A stretch of DNA of 64,000 nucleotides from Pseudosulfitobacter sp. DSM 107133 (GCF_022788695.1 NZ_CP085154.1:1612001-1676000); one strand, 5' to 3'; counted from the stretch's first letter, positions 11,745 through 21,175 are shown. Numbers and translations: made by a program. The notes: generated by a model not told the origin, from the sequence alone.

Positions 11745-12868
11745 TTGACTTTTCTTCCATTTCTCAGGATTTCAAGATCCATGTGGTTTGCCACAGTGGC
11801 ATCGCTGTCTTGGGCGTCACCCAGAAAACGCCCCAGATGGCGCATTGGTTCAATCTCGTCGAGAATAATCTTGGCGACGATCAGCAGCGGAACCGCCACG
11901 ATCATGCCGATCACCGACCAGATATAGGCAAAAAAGGCGACAACCAGAAACAACACAGGTGCATTCAGGTGCATCCGGCGCGAAATCAGCAGGGGCGTGA
12001 CAAGCTGCCCTTCGATGCTGGTACAGCCCATGTAGACCGCAAAGACCAGCAACGGTGTCCAAAGGGCTCCGAACTGCGCAGAGGCCACCAGCGCGGCGAT
12101 ACAGGCCCCGGCCAGACCGCCGAAATAGGGGATGAAGTTCAACGCAAAGGCCATGACGCCGATAGCGATATACTGGTTGACCCCCAGCGCAAACATCGCA
12201 CCGCCAATGGCCAGACCCAACCCGGCGTTGATCAGCGTGATACCACCCAGATAGCGCCCCAAACGGCGCTCAATTGTGGCGACGATTTCCAATGCGCGGG
12301 TTTTATCGGCGGTGTGCGCGATGTTTTCGATGGCCCGCTGCAAGAAGAAATCACCCGAGCTGAGCAGGAAGAACAGCAACAGCACCGCAAACAGCAACTG
12401 GCTGACCAGCTGTGGCGCAAGGGTCAGGATGTGACGCGCCGAGGTGTCTTTGTCGACCACGGCCACCTCGACGGTTTCCTTCTCTGATCCATCGCTGTTT
12501 TCAATCATGTTATCAACCGCTTCAGCGGCTTCTGCCACGGCCCTGATGGTATCGCTCTGGGTTGCGCCGATGCGGTCTTGCAGGTTCTCGATCAGGTTCG
12601 GCACATCGCGCACCATCATGCTGACGGGCGACGAGAAATAGAACAGTGACAGGGCAATCAGGCTGATGATCAGCCCGGTGAACCCGATGGCGACCAGCCC
12701 GCTGGGCAGACCCAGACGTTCAAGCCCGCGCCGCGGACGGCTGAGCACGAAATAAGCCAGAATGGCGGCGGTCACAGGGATCAGGAAAGAGGCTGCGTGA
12801 ACCAGCCCGTAGATCAGCAGGATCAAAAAGATTCCGATGATCGGCAAGGCCACGGATTTCTGGTTCAT
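11741..12868 (-). CDS. AI-2E family transporter / PerM-like permease
   Basis: An integral membrane protein of 375 residues with the AI-2E (UPF0118) arrangement: N-terminal hydrophobic segments, a hydrophilic central portion (about 80-155, including ENSDGSEKETVEVAVVDKD), then C-terminal helices with the characteristic FIPYFGGLAGACIAALVA and QLVTPLLISRRMHLNAPVL patterns. The family contains exporters of small molecules and Na+/H+ antiporters, so the substrate is open. It is the first gene of a two-gene unit with the exported Lys-rich protein. Confidence 0.87.
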   Translation of the reverse strand: MNQKSVALPIIGIFLILLIYGLVHAASFLIPVTAAILAYFVLSRPRRGLERLGLPSGLVAIGFTGLIISLIALSLFYFSSPVSMMVRDVPNLIENLQDRIGATQSDTIRAVAEAAEAVDNMIENSDGSEKETVEVAVVDKDTSARHILTLAPQLVSQLLFAVLLLFFLLSSGDFFLQRAIENIAHTADKTRALEIVATIERRLGRYLGGITLINAGLGLAIGGAMFALGVNQYIAIGVMAFALNFIPYFGGLAGACIAALVASAQFGALWTPLLVFAVYMGCTSIEGQLVTPLLISRRMHLNAPVLFLVVAFFAYIWSVIGMIVAVPLLIVAKIILDEIEPMRHLGRFLGDAQDSDATVANHMDLEILRNGRKVK

Positions 12869-12941
12869 GATTGCGCTGCCCCCCCGGACGCTTGGTTAAG
12901 GGGACAACGCAGGATGTGGTCAAAGAGTTCCCTTTGCGGGT

Positions 12942-13814
12942 TCAGCCGCGCCCGCGCGCCGCAAAACGTGGCAGCATGGCGCTGAAATCACGGCCTTTGC
13001 CGCCTTCGTCCTCGACAAAGCTTTTGTACAGCGCCAGCGCCAGTTGCCCCATCGGGGTATCGGCATCGGCGGCTTCGGCCGCTTGCTGGCTCAGGCCCAG
13101 GTCTTTTAGCATCAGTTCGGCAGCAAAGCCGGGGGTATAGTCATTGTCGGCAGGCGATTGCGGCCCGACACCGGGGGCGGGGCAATAGGCGTTCATGCTC
13201 CACGAATAGCCCGACGAGGTGCTGACCACGTCGAACATCTTCTGCCGCTCCAGCCCCAGCTTGTCGGCCAGTGCAAAGGCCTCGCAGGTGGCGATCATGG
13301 TCGCGCCCAGGATCATGTTGTTGCAGATCTTGGCCGCCTGTCCCGCACCGGATGCACCGCAATGCACGGCCTTCTGGCCCATGATGTCGAACAGCGGTTC
13401 CGCCTTGGCAAAGGCTGCATCGCTGCCACCGGCCATGAAGGTCAGCGTGCCACCAGCCGCGCCGCCAATGCCGCCCGAAACCGGGGCGTCCACGGCCAGA
13501 AGCCCCGCTTTTTCAGCGTCCTGCGCCACGGCGCGGGCGCTGTCCACGTCCACGGTGGAACAGTCGATGAAACAGGCCCCCTTGGGCATCAGCGGGATGA
13601 TTTGCGCGGCGACATCGCGCAGGATTGCACCGTTGGGCAACATGGTGATGACCACGTCCATACCTGCGGCGGCGCCGTCAATGCTGGTGGCAACAGCGGC
13701 CCCTTCGGCGGTGGTGCCTGCGACGTCAAAGCCGGTGACCGCATGGCCCGCTTTGGCCAGATTGGCCGCCATCGGCGCGCCCATGTTGCCAAGGCCGATA
13801 AATCCGATCTTCAT
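12942..13814 (-). CDS. mmsB: 3-hydroxyisobutyrate dehydrogenase
   Basis: NAD-dependent oxidation of (S)-3-hydroxyisobutyrate to methylmalonate semialdehyde in valine degradation. The 290-residue product has the N-terminal Rossmann motif GLGNMGAPMAANL at 7-19, the substrate-binding DAPVSGG at 109-115, the catalytic Lys162 in GQAAKICNN, and a C-terminal all-helical domain, all typical of HIBADH. The start codon overlaps the stop of the upstream 3-hydroxyisobutyryl-CoA hydrolase gene by 4 bp (13811-13814), and its product is the substrate of MmsA encoded in the same cluster. Confidence 0.94.
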   Translation of the reverse strand: MKIGFIGLGNMGAPMAANLAKAGHAVTGFDVAGTTAEGAAVATSIDGAAAGMDVVITMLPNGAILRDVAAQIIPLMPKGACFIDCSTVDVDSARAVAQDAEKAGLLAVDAPVSGGIGGAAGGTLTFMAGGSDAAFAKAEPLFDIMGQKAVHCGASGAGQAAKICNNMILGATMIATCEAFALADKLGLERQKMFDVVSTSSGYSWSMNAYCPAPGVGPQSPADNDYTPGFAAELMLKDLGLSQQAAEAADADTPMGQLALALYKSFVEDEGGKGRDFSAMLPRFAARGRG

Positions 13815-14857
13815 GTCTGTGTTCCTCCCAATTTCAATGCCATGTCACCCAGCGGGCGCAGCATCTTGCTGACCGCGCTCGGCGGTACGTCGGTGTCTGC
13901 ATATTGCCAGTTCGGGCTGCGGTCCTTGTCGATGATCGCAGCGCGGATGCCTTCCAGGAAATCGCCATGCTCCATTGCGCGGGCGGTAAAGCGGTATTCC
14001 AGATCCAGCGCCTTTTCGATGGTCAGCGACGGGCCGCGCAGACGGTGCAGCGCTTCGATGGTACAGGCCATCGACAGCGGGCTGTTGCGGCCCAGTGATT
14101 TCAGGGCTGCGCGGGCAAAATCGCTGTCCCCGGCGTTGAGCGACCGCAGGATGTCGCCCAGACCCTCGCCGCCAAAGTGGCGGTTGATGTCGTCCATTTG
14201 CGTTTGCAGGGGGCCGGTTTCGGGCGTTTCTGCCGCCTGTTCCAGCAGGGTGATGTCGCCGGTGGATTCAAGCTGTGCAATCAGGTCTGTCCACTTTAGC
14301 TGTGCAATGTAACTGTCAGCAAAACCTGAGAAAATCGCATCCGATGGCCCCATGCGCGACGCCGTGGTGCCCAGATATTCACCCAGCCGCCCCGGTGCCA
14401 GCGCCAGCATCAGCGTGCCGCCCACGTCGGGGATCAGGCCGATGCCGACCTCGGGCATGGCGATCTGGGTGCTTTCGCCCACGATCCGGTGCGAGCCGTG
14501 ACAGCCGATGCCCACGCCGCCACCCATCACAAACCCTTGCAGAAAGCTGACCACAGGTTTGGGATAGGCGAAAATCTTGGCGTTCAGGCGGTATTCATCG
14601 GCCCAGAATTTCTGGCCATAGGCGAAATCACCCTTGCGCCCCGTGGCGTAAAGATCGGCAATATCACCGCCCGAACAGAACGCGCGGTCGCCCTCGGCGT
14701 CGATCACCACCAGCTGCACCGCATCGTCATCACGCCAGCGGTCCAGCGCGTCTTCGATGGCCAGACACATGTCATAGGTCATCGCGTTCAACGCCCTGGG
14801 GCGGGTCAGGGTGATGCGGCCGGCAAGGCCGGTGATGCGGATGGAAATATCGCTCAT
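13811..14857 (-). CDS. 3-hydroxyisobutyryl-CoA hydrolase (enoyl-CoA hydratase fold)
   Basis: A 348-residue crotonase-superfamily enzyme. The oxyanion-hole segments are AFCSGGDIADLY and QGFVMGGGVGIGCHGSHRIV, and the family-specific PEVGIGLIPDVGG follows. The length and C-terminal extension (residues about 255-348, with RLRGPSLTIEKALDLEYR) fit HIBCH-type hydrolases rather than the 260-residue hydratases. It would release 3-hydroxyisobutyrate from its CoA ester, between the acyl-CoA dehydrogenase and MmsB steps of valine breakdown. Four-base ATGA overlaps on both sides (13811-13814 and 14854-14857) put it in a tight operon. A true enoyl-CoA hydratase role cannot be excluded. Confidence 0.85.
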   Translation of the reverse strand: MSDISIRITGLAGRITLTRPRALNAMTYDMCLAIEDALDRWRDDDAVQLVVIDAEGDRAFCSGGDIADLYATGRKGDFAYGQKFWADEYRLNAKIFAYPKPVVSFLQGFVMGGGVGIGCHGSHRIVGESTQIAMPEVGIGLIPDVGGTLMLALAPGRLGEYLGTTASRMGPSDAIFSGFADSYIAQLKWTDLIAQLESTGDITLLEQAAETPETGPLQTQMDDINRHFGGEGLGDILRSLNAGDSDFARAALKSLGRNSPLSMACTIEALHRLRGPSLTIEKALDLEYRFTARAMEHGDFLEGIRAAIIDKDRSPNWQYADTDVPPSAVSKMLRPLGDMALKLGGTQT

Positions 14858-15996
14858 CGGTTTTTCAGCATGTCACGGGCCACGATCACGCGCATGATCT
14901 CGTTGGTGCCTTCAAGGATCTGGTGAACCCGCAGATCGCGCACCAGTTTTTCGATGCCGTAGTCAGCCAGATAGCCATAACCGCCATGCAGTTGCAGACA
15001 TTGGTCGACCACTTTCGATCCGGTTTCGGTCACGAATTTTTTGGCCATGGCGCAAAACTTGGTGGCGTCTGGCGCGCCCTGATCCAGTTTCCACGCGGCT
15101 TGCCGCAGGAAGACGCGGGCGGCTTGCAGCTCGATTTCCATATCCGCCAGCCGCCATTGCAGCCCCTGGAACTGGTCGATGCTCTGGCCGAATGCCTTGC
15201 GCTCACCCATGTAGTTCAGCGTGGCGGTCAGGGCGGTTTGCGCAGCCCCCAGTGAACAGGCAGAAATGTTCAGGCGCCCGCCGTCCAGCCCCATCATCGC
15301 GTATTTGAAACCTTTGCCTTCTTCGCCCACCAGATTGTCGGCAGAGATTTTGCAATCGTCGAACTGCACCTGCGATGTGGGTTGCGAGCGCCAGCCCATC
15401 TTGTCCTCAAGCGCGCCAAAGCTCAGCCCTGCAGTGCCGTTTTCGACATAGACCGTGCTGACGCCAGCGGCGCCCGCATCGCCCGTGCGCACCATGCAGA
15501 CATAGGCATCGGAATAGCCGCCGCCCGAGATGAACGCCTTGGAACCGTTCAGCGTATAGCCTTCGTTGGTGCGTTCGGCGCGGGTTTTCAGCGCCACAGC
15601 GTCCGAGCCGGAGCCGGGTTCGGTCAGGCAATAGCTGAGCACGGTGTTCATCGTCAGCACATCGGGCAGCACGCGGGCCTTCATTTCGTCGCTGGCAAAG
15701 CTGTCGATCATGCGCGCGCACATATTGTGGATGGACAGGAAGGCCGCAACAGACGGGCAGGCCATGCTAAGTGCCTCGAACACCAAAGTGGCATCCAGAC
15801 GGCCCAGACCGGCCCCGCCTGATTCCTCGGACACATACAGCCCGCCAAAGCCCAGTTCGCCCACTTGGGGCCACAGTTCCTTGGGGATGGTGCCCTGTGC
15901 TTCCCAGTCGCGGGCGTGGGGCGCGATGTTGTCCTGGCCAAAGGCATAGGCCATGTCGAAAATTGCGGATTGCTCTTCTGTCAGTGCGAAGTCCAT
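14854..15996 (-). CDS. acyl-CoA dehydrogenase, probably isobutyryl-CoA dehydrogenase
   Basis: FAD enzyme of 380 residues with the ordinary acyl-CoA dehydrogenase plan: N-terminal helical domain beginning MDFALTEEQSAIFDMAYAF, the middle beta domain with CLTEPGSGSDA and KAFISGGGYSD, and the C-terminal helical domain with QLHGGYGYLADYGIEKLVRD and QILEGTNEIMR. The start at 15996 has AGGGAGGA just upstream; the longer open frame to 16152 is not family-like. Position in the mms operon, before the hydrolase, points to oxidation of isobutyryl-CoA to methacrylyl-CoA. Substrate assignment is by context. Confidence 0.9.
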   Translation of the reverse strand: MDFALTEEQSAIFDMAYAFGQDNIAPHARDWEAQGTIPKELWPQVGELGFGGLYVSEESGGAGLGRLDATLVFEALSMACPSVAAFLSIHNMCARMIDSFASDEMKARVLPDVLTMNTVLSYCLTEPGSGSDAVALKTRAERTNEGYTLNGSKAFISGGGYSDAYVCMVRTGDAGAAGVSTVYVENGTAGLSFGALEDKMGWRSQPTSQVQFDDCKISADNLVGEEGKGFKYAMMGLDGGRLNISACSLGAAQTALTATLNYMGERKAFGQSIDQFQGLQWRLADMEIELQAARVFLRQAAWKLDQGAPDATKFCAMAKKFVTETGSKVVDQCLQLHGGYGYLADYGIEKLVRDLRVHQILEGTNEIMRVIVARDMLKNR

Positions 15997-16180
15997 CGCA
16001 TCCTCCCTGATCGCCGAAATGAACGCTTGTTTAATAATCCAATGCCGCCCCTTTGGATGCAAGCCCTTTGTCGGGCTGGGCCGGCGGCCTGTGCGTCTGT
16101 CGCAGCGTTCCCCGACAGAGCAGGCTGTTGACGGCCCCGATGCCACTGGCACCGGAGCTAATCTTTGTTTTCGAACGGGT

Positions 16181-17680
16181 CTATTCCATCACGGGGATCG
16201 AGAATTCGCCGCCTTCCTTGATGCCCGAGGGCCAGCGCGCGGTCACGGTTTTGGTGCGTGTGTAGAATTTGAACGCATCCGGGCCGTGCTGGTTCAGGTC
16301 ACCAAAGACCGATTTCTTCCAGCCGCCAAAGGTGTGATAGGCCAGCGGCACGGGGATCGGCACGTTGATACCGACCATGCCGATGTTGATCCGGTTGGCA
16401 AAGTCACGGGCAGCGTCGCCGTCACGGGTGAAGATCGCGGTGCCGTTGCCGTATTCGTGATCCATCGCCAGACCCAGCGCCTCTTCATAGTCCTGTGCGC
16501 GCACGCAGGTCAGCACGGGGCCAAAGATTTCCTGAGTGTAAATGTCCATGTCCTTGGTGGCATGGTCGAACAGGTGCGGGCCGACGAAATAGCCGTCTTC
16601 ATAGCCTTGCAGTTTAAAGTCGCGGCCATCGACAACCAGTTTCGCGCCCTGGTCGATGCCGGTCTGCACCAGACGTTCGATGTTGGCCTTGGCCGCAGCG
16701 GTCACAACGGGGCCGTAATCCACGTCATTGCCTGCGGTATAGGGGCCGACCTTCAGCGCCTCGACGCGGGGGATCAGTTTTTCCATCAGGCGGTCGGCGG
16801 TTTCGTCGCCCACGGGCACGGCAACCGAGATGGCCATGCAGCGTTCGCCTGCCGCACCGTAACCGGCACCGATCAGCGCGTCGGCGGCCTGATCCATGTC
16901 GGCGTCAGGCATGATGATCATGTGGTTCTTCGCGCCGCCAAAGCATTGCACGCGTTTGCCGTTGGCGCAGCCGGTGGCATAGATGTATTCGGCAATCGGG
17001 GTCGAGCCGACAAAGCCCACCGACTGGATCACGTCGTGGTGCAGGATCGCGTCAACCGCTTCCTTGTCGCCGTTCACCACCTGAAGGATACCTTTGGGCA
17101 GGCCCGCTTCTTCCAGCAGTTCGGCCAGCATCAAGGGCACGGACGGATCACGCTCGGAGGGTTTGAGGATAAACGCGTTGCCGCAGGCGATGGCGGGCGC
17201 GAACATCCACATCGGTATCATGGCGGGGAAGTTGAAGGGGGTGATGCCCGCCGTCACACCCAGCGCCTGACGCATGGAATACATGTCGATGCCGGGGCCC
17301 GCGCTGTCGGTGTATTCACCTTTCAGCAGTTGCGGCGCGCCGATGCAGTATTCGACGACTTCCAGACCGCGCTGCACGTCACCGGCGGCGTCGGGCAGGG
17401 TCTTGCCGTGCTCGCGGCTCAGCGCTTCGGCCAGCTTGTCCATGTCGCGGTTCAGCAGGTCGACGAATTTCATCAGCACACGGGCGCGGCGCTGCGGGTT
17501 GGTCGCGGCCCATTTCGGTTGGGCGGCGGCGGCGTATTCAACGGCCTTGTTCAGCTCTTCGGCGCTGGCCAGCGGCACGCGGCCCTGAACTTCGCCGGTC
17601 GAGGGGTTCATGACGTCGGCAAAGCGGCCCGAGGTGCCTTTGACGTGTTCGCCGTTCAGATAGTGGGTCATCTCTTGCAT
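16181..17680 (-). CDS. mmsA: methylmalonate-semialdehyde dehydrogenase (CoA-acylating)
   Basis: A 499-residue ALDH-superfamily enzyme that converts methylmalonate semialdehyde and NAD+ with CoA to propionyl-CoA, the last step of valine degradation. Visible are the MmsA-type PFNFPAMIPMWMF, the GFVGSTPIAEYIY cofactor region, NHMIIMPDAD, and the catalytic Cys in GAAGERCMAIS; the Cys is preceded by Arg as in CoA-acylating ALDHs rather than the usual Gln-x-Cys pattern. The ATG at 17680 is preceded by GGGAGGA; the open frame upstream is not needed. It is the promoter-proximal gene of the catabolic cluster, 184 bp ahead of the acyl-CoA dehydrogenase gene, with a divergent LysR gene 124 bp upstream. 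Confidence 0.96.
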   Translation of the reverse strand: MQEMTHYLNGEHVKGTSGRFADVMNPSTGEVQGRVPLASAEELNKAVEYAAAAQPKWAATNPQRRARVLMKFVDLLNRDMDKLAEALSREHGKTLPDAAGDVQRGLEVVEYCIGAPQLLKGEYTDSAGPGIDMYSMRQALGVTAGITPFNFPAMIPMWMFAPAIACGNAFILKPSERDPSVPLMLAELLEEAGLPKGILQVVNGDKEAVDAILHHDVIQSVGFVGSTPIAEYIYATGCANGKRVQCFGGAKNHMIIMPDADMDQAADALIGAGYGAAGERCMAISVAVPVGDETADRLMEKLIPRVEALKVGPYTAGNDVDYGPVVTAAAKANIERLVQTGIDQGAKLVVDGRDFKLQGYEDGYFVGPHLFDHATKDMDIYTQEIFGPVLTCVRAQDYEEALGLAMDHEYGNGTAIFTRDGDAARDFANRINIGMVGINVPIPVPLAYHTFGGWKKSVFGDLNQHGPDAFKFYTRTKTVTARWPSGIKEGGEFSIPVME

Positions 17681-17722
17681 GGGGGATCCTCCCGTTGGTG
17701 TTCCGTTGGGCGCACTGTAGGC

Positions 17723-17780
17723 TTGCAAAAACATAGGGAAAAGACGCATCTTTCCAAAACAGTATTGCATTTTTGCAAAA
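17723..17780. promoter_or_regulatory. TTGCAA-type operator sites between mmsA and lysR
   Basis: The 124-bp divergent intergenic region holds a perfect 10-bp palindrome TTTTGCAAAA at 17771-17780 and a related TTGCAAAA at 17723-17730, about 50 bp apart. Either the divergent LysR protein or a TTTGCAAA-binding short-chain acyl-CoA regulator could use them. Confidence 0.45.
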
Positions 17781-17804
17781 TGAATCACCGCCAAGAGGAT
17801 TGCT

Positions 17805-18704
17805 ATGGAAGCCCACTGGGACGATTTGCGCCTGTTTCTGGCCATCGCACGCGAGGCGAGCCTGACAGCTGCGGGCAAAACACTGCGGTTGGACCCGGCC
17901 ACGCTGGGCCGCCGCATGGTGCGGCTTGAGGCATCGCTGGGCGCGACATTGTTCGTGAAATCCCCCCAAGGTTACGCGCTGACCGAGGCAGGCGTGACCC
18001 TGCTGGACAAGGCCGAGGCGGCCGAGGCCGCGATGCGCGCAGCGACCTCGACCCTGTCGGGGGCACAGTCCGACCGGCTGACCGGGCAGGTGCGCATCGG
18101 GGCACCGGACGGCTGTGCCAACTATCTGATGCCGCAGGTTTGCGCCGATCTGGCCGACCGCCACCCCGATCTGGACATTCAGGTTGTGGCCCTGCCGCGT
18201 GTGTTCAACCTGTCAAGGCGCGAGGCCGATCTGGCCATCGGCGTCAGCGCACCCACCGCCGGACGTCTGACGGTGCAGAAAATCACCGATTACCGCCTGC
18301 ATCTGGCCGCCGCTGACAGCTATCTGGCGCAGCACCCGCAGATCAGCACCACCGCCGATCTGCAAGGCCACCGTATTGTCGGCTATATCCCGGATATGAT
18401 CTTTGACCGCGAGCTGGATTATCTGGCCGACATCGGCCTGCCGCGCACGGCGCTGGCGTCCAATTCGGTGTCGGTTCAGCTGAACCTGCTGCGGGCCGGC
18501 GGCGGGGTGGGAATCGTGCATGATTTCGCGCTGCCGGCCGCCCCCGGCCTGCGCCGGATTTTGACAGACCACATCAGCCTGACCCGTGCTTTTTACCTGA
18601 TCCGCCATGCGGACGACCGCAACAATGCACGGCTGACCCGCTTTGCGGACGATCTGGTGGCAGGGCTGCGGGTGGAACTCGCACGGCTTGAGGCGCACGC
18701 TTGA
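17805..18704 (+). CDS. LysR-family regulator, divergent from mmsA
   Basis: A 299-residue LysR-type regulator. The N-terminal HTH lies at about 6-60 (DDLRLFLAIAREASLTAAGK followed by LRLDPATLGRRMVRLE) and the effector-binding domain at about 95-290. The start ATG at 17805 follows AGAGGA. Its divergent position 124 bp from mmsA, with palindromes between, makes regulation of the valine/isobutyrate operon the natural guess. In the family such regulators are autoregulated and respond to a pathway intermediate. Nothing in the sequence fixes the ligand. Confidence 0.9.
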   Translation: MEAHWDDLRLFLAIAREASLTAAGKTLRLDPATLGRRMVRLEASLGATLFVKSPQGYALTEAGVTLLDKAEAAEAAMRAATSTLSGAQSDRLTGQVRIGAPDGCANYLMPQVCADLADRHPDLDIQVVALPRVFNLSRREADLAIGVSAPTAGRLTVQKITDYRLHLAAADSYLAQHPQISTTADLQGHRIVGYIPDMIFDRELDYLADIGLPRTALASNSVSVQLNLLRAGGGVGIVHDFALPAAPGLRRILTDHISLTRAFYLIRHADDRNNARLTRFADDLVAGLRVELARLEAHA

Positions 18705-18767
18705 CACGAAAAGGGTTTGCGAGGACGATTGAATTATCAACCGCGTAACTTGCACATGAGGTTTTAC

Positions 18768-19202
18768 ATGCTTGTCCAAAATATCCTGCAATCGAAATCC
18801 AGTGACGCGGTTATCACGGTCAAACCCGGAACCAGTATTTCGGATGCAGCGAAATTACTGGCGCAATACAAGTTCGGCAGCGTGGTCGTGTCGAAAGACG
18901 GTACAACCGCCGACGGCATCCTGTCGGAACGTGACATCGTGCGTGAACTGGCGACGCGCGGGGCGGCCTGTCTGGCCGATCCGGTCGAGGCATATATGAC
19001 AAGCAAACTGGTGACCTGCACCCGTCAGGACAGTGCCGACAGCGTCTTGCAAAGCATGTCCGAGGGGCGTTTTCGTCACATGCCGGTGGTGGAAGACGGC
19101 AAGTTGATTGGCCTGATCACCCAAGGTGACGTGGTCAAGGCGCGCCTGATGGAAGTGTCGATGGAAAAAGACGCGTTGCAAGGGATGATCATGGGGCATT
19201 GA
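18768..19202 (+). CDS. CBS-domain protein
   Basis: A 144-residue soluble protein made of two CBS modules (about 8-68 and 74-132) with no other domain. The second contains the signature FRHMPVVEDGKLIGLITQGDVV. CBS pairs bind adenine nucleotides or NAD(H) and act as energy-state sensors, often on partner proteins. I place the start at 18768 (MLVQNILQSK) because GAGG lies six bases upstream; an in-frame ATG at 18756 would add four residues. It follows the LysR gene by 63 bp and precedes coaD. Partner unknown. Confidence 0.86.
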   Translation: MLVQNILQSKSSDAVITVKPGTSISDAAKLLAQYKFGSVVVSKDGTTADGILSERDIVRELATRGAACLADPVEAYMTSKLVTCTRQDSADSVLQSMSEGRFRHMPVVEDGKLIGLITQGDVVKARLMEVSMEKDALQGMIMGH

Positions 19203-19309
19203 TGCCGCTTCGTCATCGGGAAATGACGCCGCGTCTTCGTGCTTGCATTCTTGTGTCCCAAGTGGTTGCTTGCCGCGAAATAATATTACCCTGACCACGG
19301 AGCACGCCC

Positions 19310-19804
19310 ATGCGCGTTGGCCTTTACCCCGGCACATTCGACCCCATCACATTGGGACATATCGACATTATCCGCCGTGCGGCGTCGCTGGTCGACAGGC
19401 TGGTGATCGGCGTTGCGATCAATCGGGACAAGGGTCCGCTGTTCCGGCTGGAAGAGCGGGTCGCCATGATCGAGGCGGAATGTGCCAAACTGTCAGCGCA
19501 GACACAGACCGAAATTGTCGTGCATCCGTTTGAGAACCTGCTGATCACCTGTGCCGCCGATGTCGGTGCCCAGATGATCATTCGTGGTCTGCGGGCCGTT
19601 GCTGATTTCGAGTATGAATATCAGATGGTTGGCATGAATCGTCAGCTGAATGACGAGATCGAGACCGTGTTCCTGATGGCCGAAGCGCAGCATCAGGCGA
19701 TTGCGTCGAAGCTGGTCAAGGAAATCGCGCGGCTGGACGGGGATGTCAGCAAGTTTGTGACACCGCAGGTCAATGCGGCGCTGATCACGAAGTTTTCAGG
19801 CTGA
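19310..19804 (+). CDS. coaD: phosphopantetheine adenylyltransferase
   Basis: Transfers AMP from ATP to 4'-phosphopantetheine, the penultimate step of coenzyme A synthesis. The 164-residue product is of standard length and carries the nucleotidyltransferase motif PGTFDPITLGHIDII (Thr10 and His18 region), the RGLRAVADFEYEYQMVGMNR block, and the C-terminal SKLVKEIARLDGDVSKFV in place of the common STLVRE. The ATG at 19310 follows CGGAG. It is followed after 36 bp by the cell-wall L,D-transpeptidase gene. Confidence 0.97.
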   Translation: MRVGLYPGTFDPITLGHIDIIRRAASLVDRLVIGVAINRDKGPLFRLEERVAMIEAECAKLSAQTQTEIVVHPFENLLITCAADVGAQMIIRGLRAVADFEYEYQMVGMNRQLNDEIETVFLMAEAQHQAIASKLVKEIARLDGDVSKFVTPQVNAALITKFSG

Positions 19805-19840
19805 CGCGGGAACTTGCCAGCCAGCGCAACGTTGGGTGGC

Positions 19841-21175
19841 ATGTCACATGCATCGCACATCGTCCGTATCACCCTTTTGACGCTTCTGGCGTCTCCCTTG
19901 GTCGCTCAAACGACCACCACAACCACGCTTGACCCTGCGCCAACTGTTCCGCCCGCGGCGCAGGGTCAGACGGACCCTGCACCGATCATTCCGCCTGCGC
20001 CTCTGGCGCCCGCTGATCCGGTGCCGCAAGCGCGGGGCGTACCAAACAGCGGGATCATCCCGATGGCCGAATCCGCGCTGGACGAAGACGCGGGTGCAGA
20101 GTCGGGCCTGCCCAGCGTGTCCGATCTGTCCCGCGCCCTGTCCGAGAAGGAAAACAGGGAAAACGGTGTTATCGACGAAAACACTGTTCAAAACCCCATC
20201 GAACAAGTGCCGATCATCGGCCTTCCCGCACCGCAAAGTCCTGCGGCGCAAACCCCAATTCTGCCAGCCCAGCCTGTAACAGCCGCCACCGTCAACGCGG
20301 CCAGCTATCCCGGCGTCGGCGGGTTGCCCAAGGGGCGCAGCCCGGTCACGGTGAAGCTTCAGGTGTTGCTGGACCGCGCAGGCGTGTCGGTGTCGATCAT
20401 TGACGGGGTCAATGGCGGTATGACCGAAAGCGCCCTGCGCGCCTACGAGGCCCGCATGGGGCTGCCGACGGATGGTATTCTGGATCGCGAGGTCTGGGAC
20501 CTGCTGGGCGGCAACAACATCGACGTTTTTGTCAAACAATACACGATCACCCAGGCCGATACCCAAGGGCTGTCAGCCCCGTTGCCGCGTGACTATGGCG
20601 CATTGGCCAAGCTGGACCGCATGGGCTATACCAGTGTCCCTGAAAAACTGGCCGAGCGCTTTCACATGAGCGAGAATTTCCTGAAAACGATGAACCCCGG
20701 CGCCGGTTTCTATGCCGGTGAAACCATCGTGGTAACCGAACCGGGGCCAAAGGTGGTGGGGCAGGTGGCGCGCATCATTATCGACAAGTCGGACCGCCGG
20801 TTGATGGCGCTGGATGCGACAGGGCAAGAGATTGCTGACTATCCGGTGGCCATTGGCTCGACCAGTACACCCTCGCCGTCGGGCAGCATGACGGTCGAGG
20901 CCGTGGCGCTGGAACCGACCTATCATTATAATCCCAGCGTCAACTTCAAGCAGGGCAACAATGACAAACCGCTGACCCTGCCGCCGGGGCCGAACGGCCC
21001 TGTGGGGCTGGTGTGGATTGACCTGTCGAAACCCACCTACGGGATCCATGGCACGCCGGACCCTGCCAGCCTGTTCACCGCCCATTCACATGGCTGCGTG
21101 CGTATGGCCAACTGGGATGCGCAGGAGCTGGCGTCGCTGGTGAGCAAAGGCGTGACAGTCGAGTTTCGCGAATGA
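19841..21175 (+). CDS. L,D-transpeptidase (YkuD) with peptidoglycan-binding domain
   Basis: A 444-residue exported enzyme that forms or remodels 3-3 peptidoglycan cross-links or attaches proteins to peptidoglycan. It has an N-terminal signal peptide (MSHASHIVRITLLTLLASPLVAQ), a long Pro/Thr/Ala-rich linker (about 24-160), a peptidoglycan-binding-1 domain (about 165-220), a LysM-like segment (about 250-290), and the YkuD catalytic domain (about 300-440) with the His and the SHGCVRM active-site Cys. The start at 19841 gives a proper signal peptide; an upstream TTG does not. The stop overlaps the next gene by 4 bp (ATGA, 21172-21175), so both act on the envelope as one unit. Confidence 0.93.
   Translation: MSHASHIVRITLLTLLASPLVAQTTTTTTLDPAPTVPPAAQGQTDPAPIIPPAPLAPADPVPQARGVPNSGIIPMAESALDEDAGAESGLPSVSDLSRALSEKENRENGVIDENTVQNPIEQVPIIGLPAPQSPAAQTPILPAQPVTAATVNAASYPGVGGLPKGRSPVTVKLQVLLDRAGVSVSIIDGVNGGMTESALRAYEARMGLPTDGILDREVWDLLGGNNIDVFVKQYTITQADTQGLSAPLPRDYGALAKLDRMGYTSVPEKLAERFHMSENFLKTMNPGAGFYAGETIVVTEPGPKVVGQVARIIIDKSDRRLMALDATGQEIADYPVAIGSTSTPSPSGSMTVEAVALEPTYHYNPSVNFKQGNNDKPLTLPPGPNGPVGLVWIDLSKPTYGIHGTPDPASLFTAHSHGCVRMANWDAQELASLVSKGVTVEFRE

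Noticed and set aside
15953..17929. Plus-strand open frame of 658 codons opposite mmsA
   Set aside because: Antisense to mmsA, whose catalytic motifs and RBS are clear.
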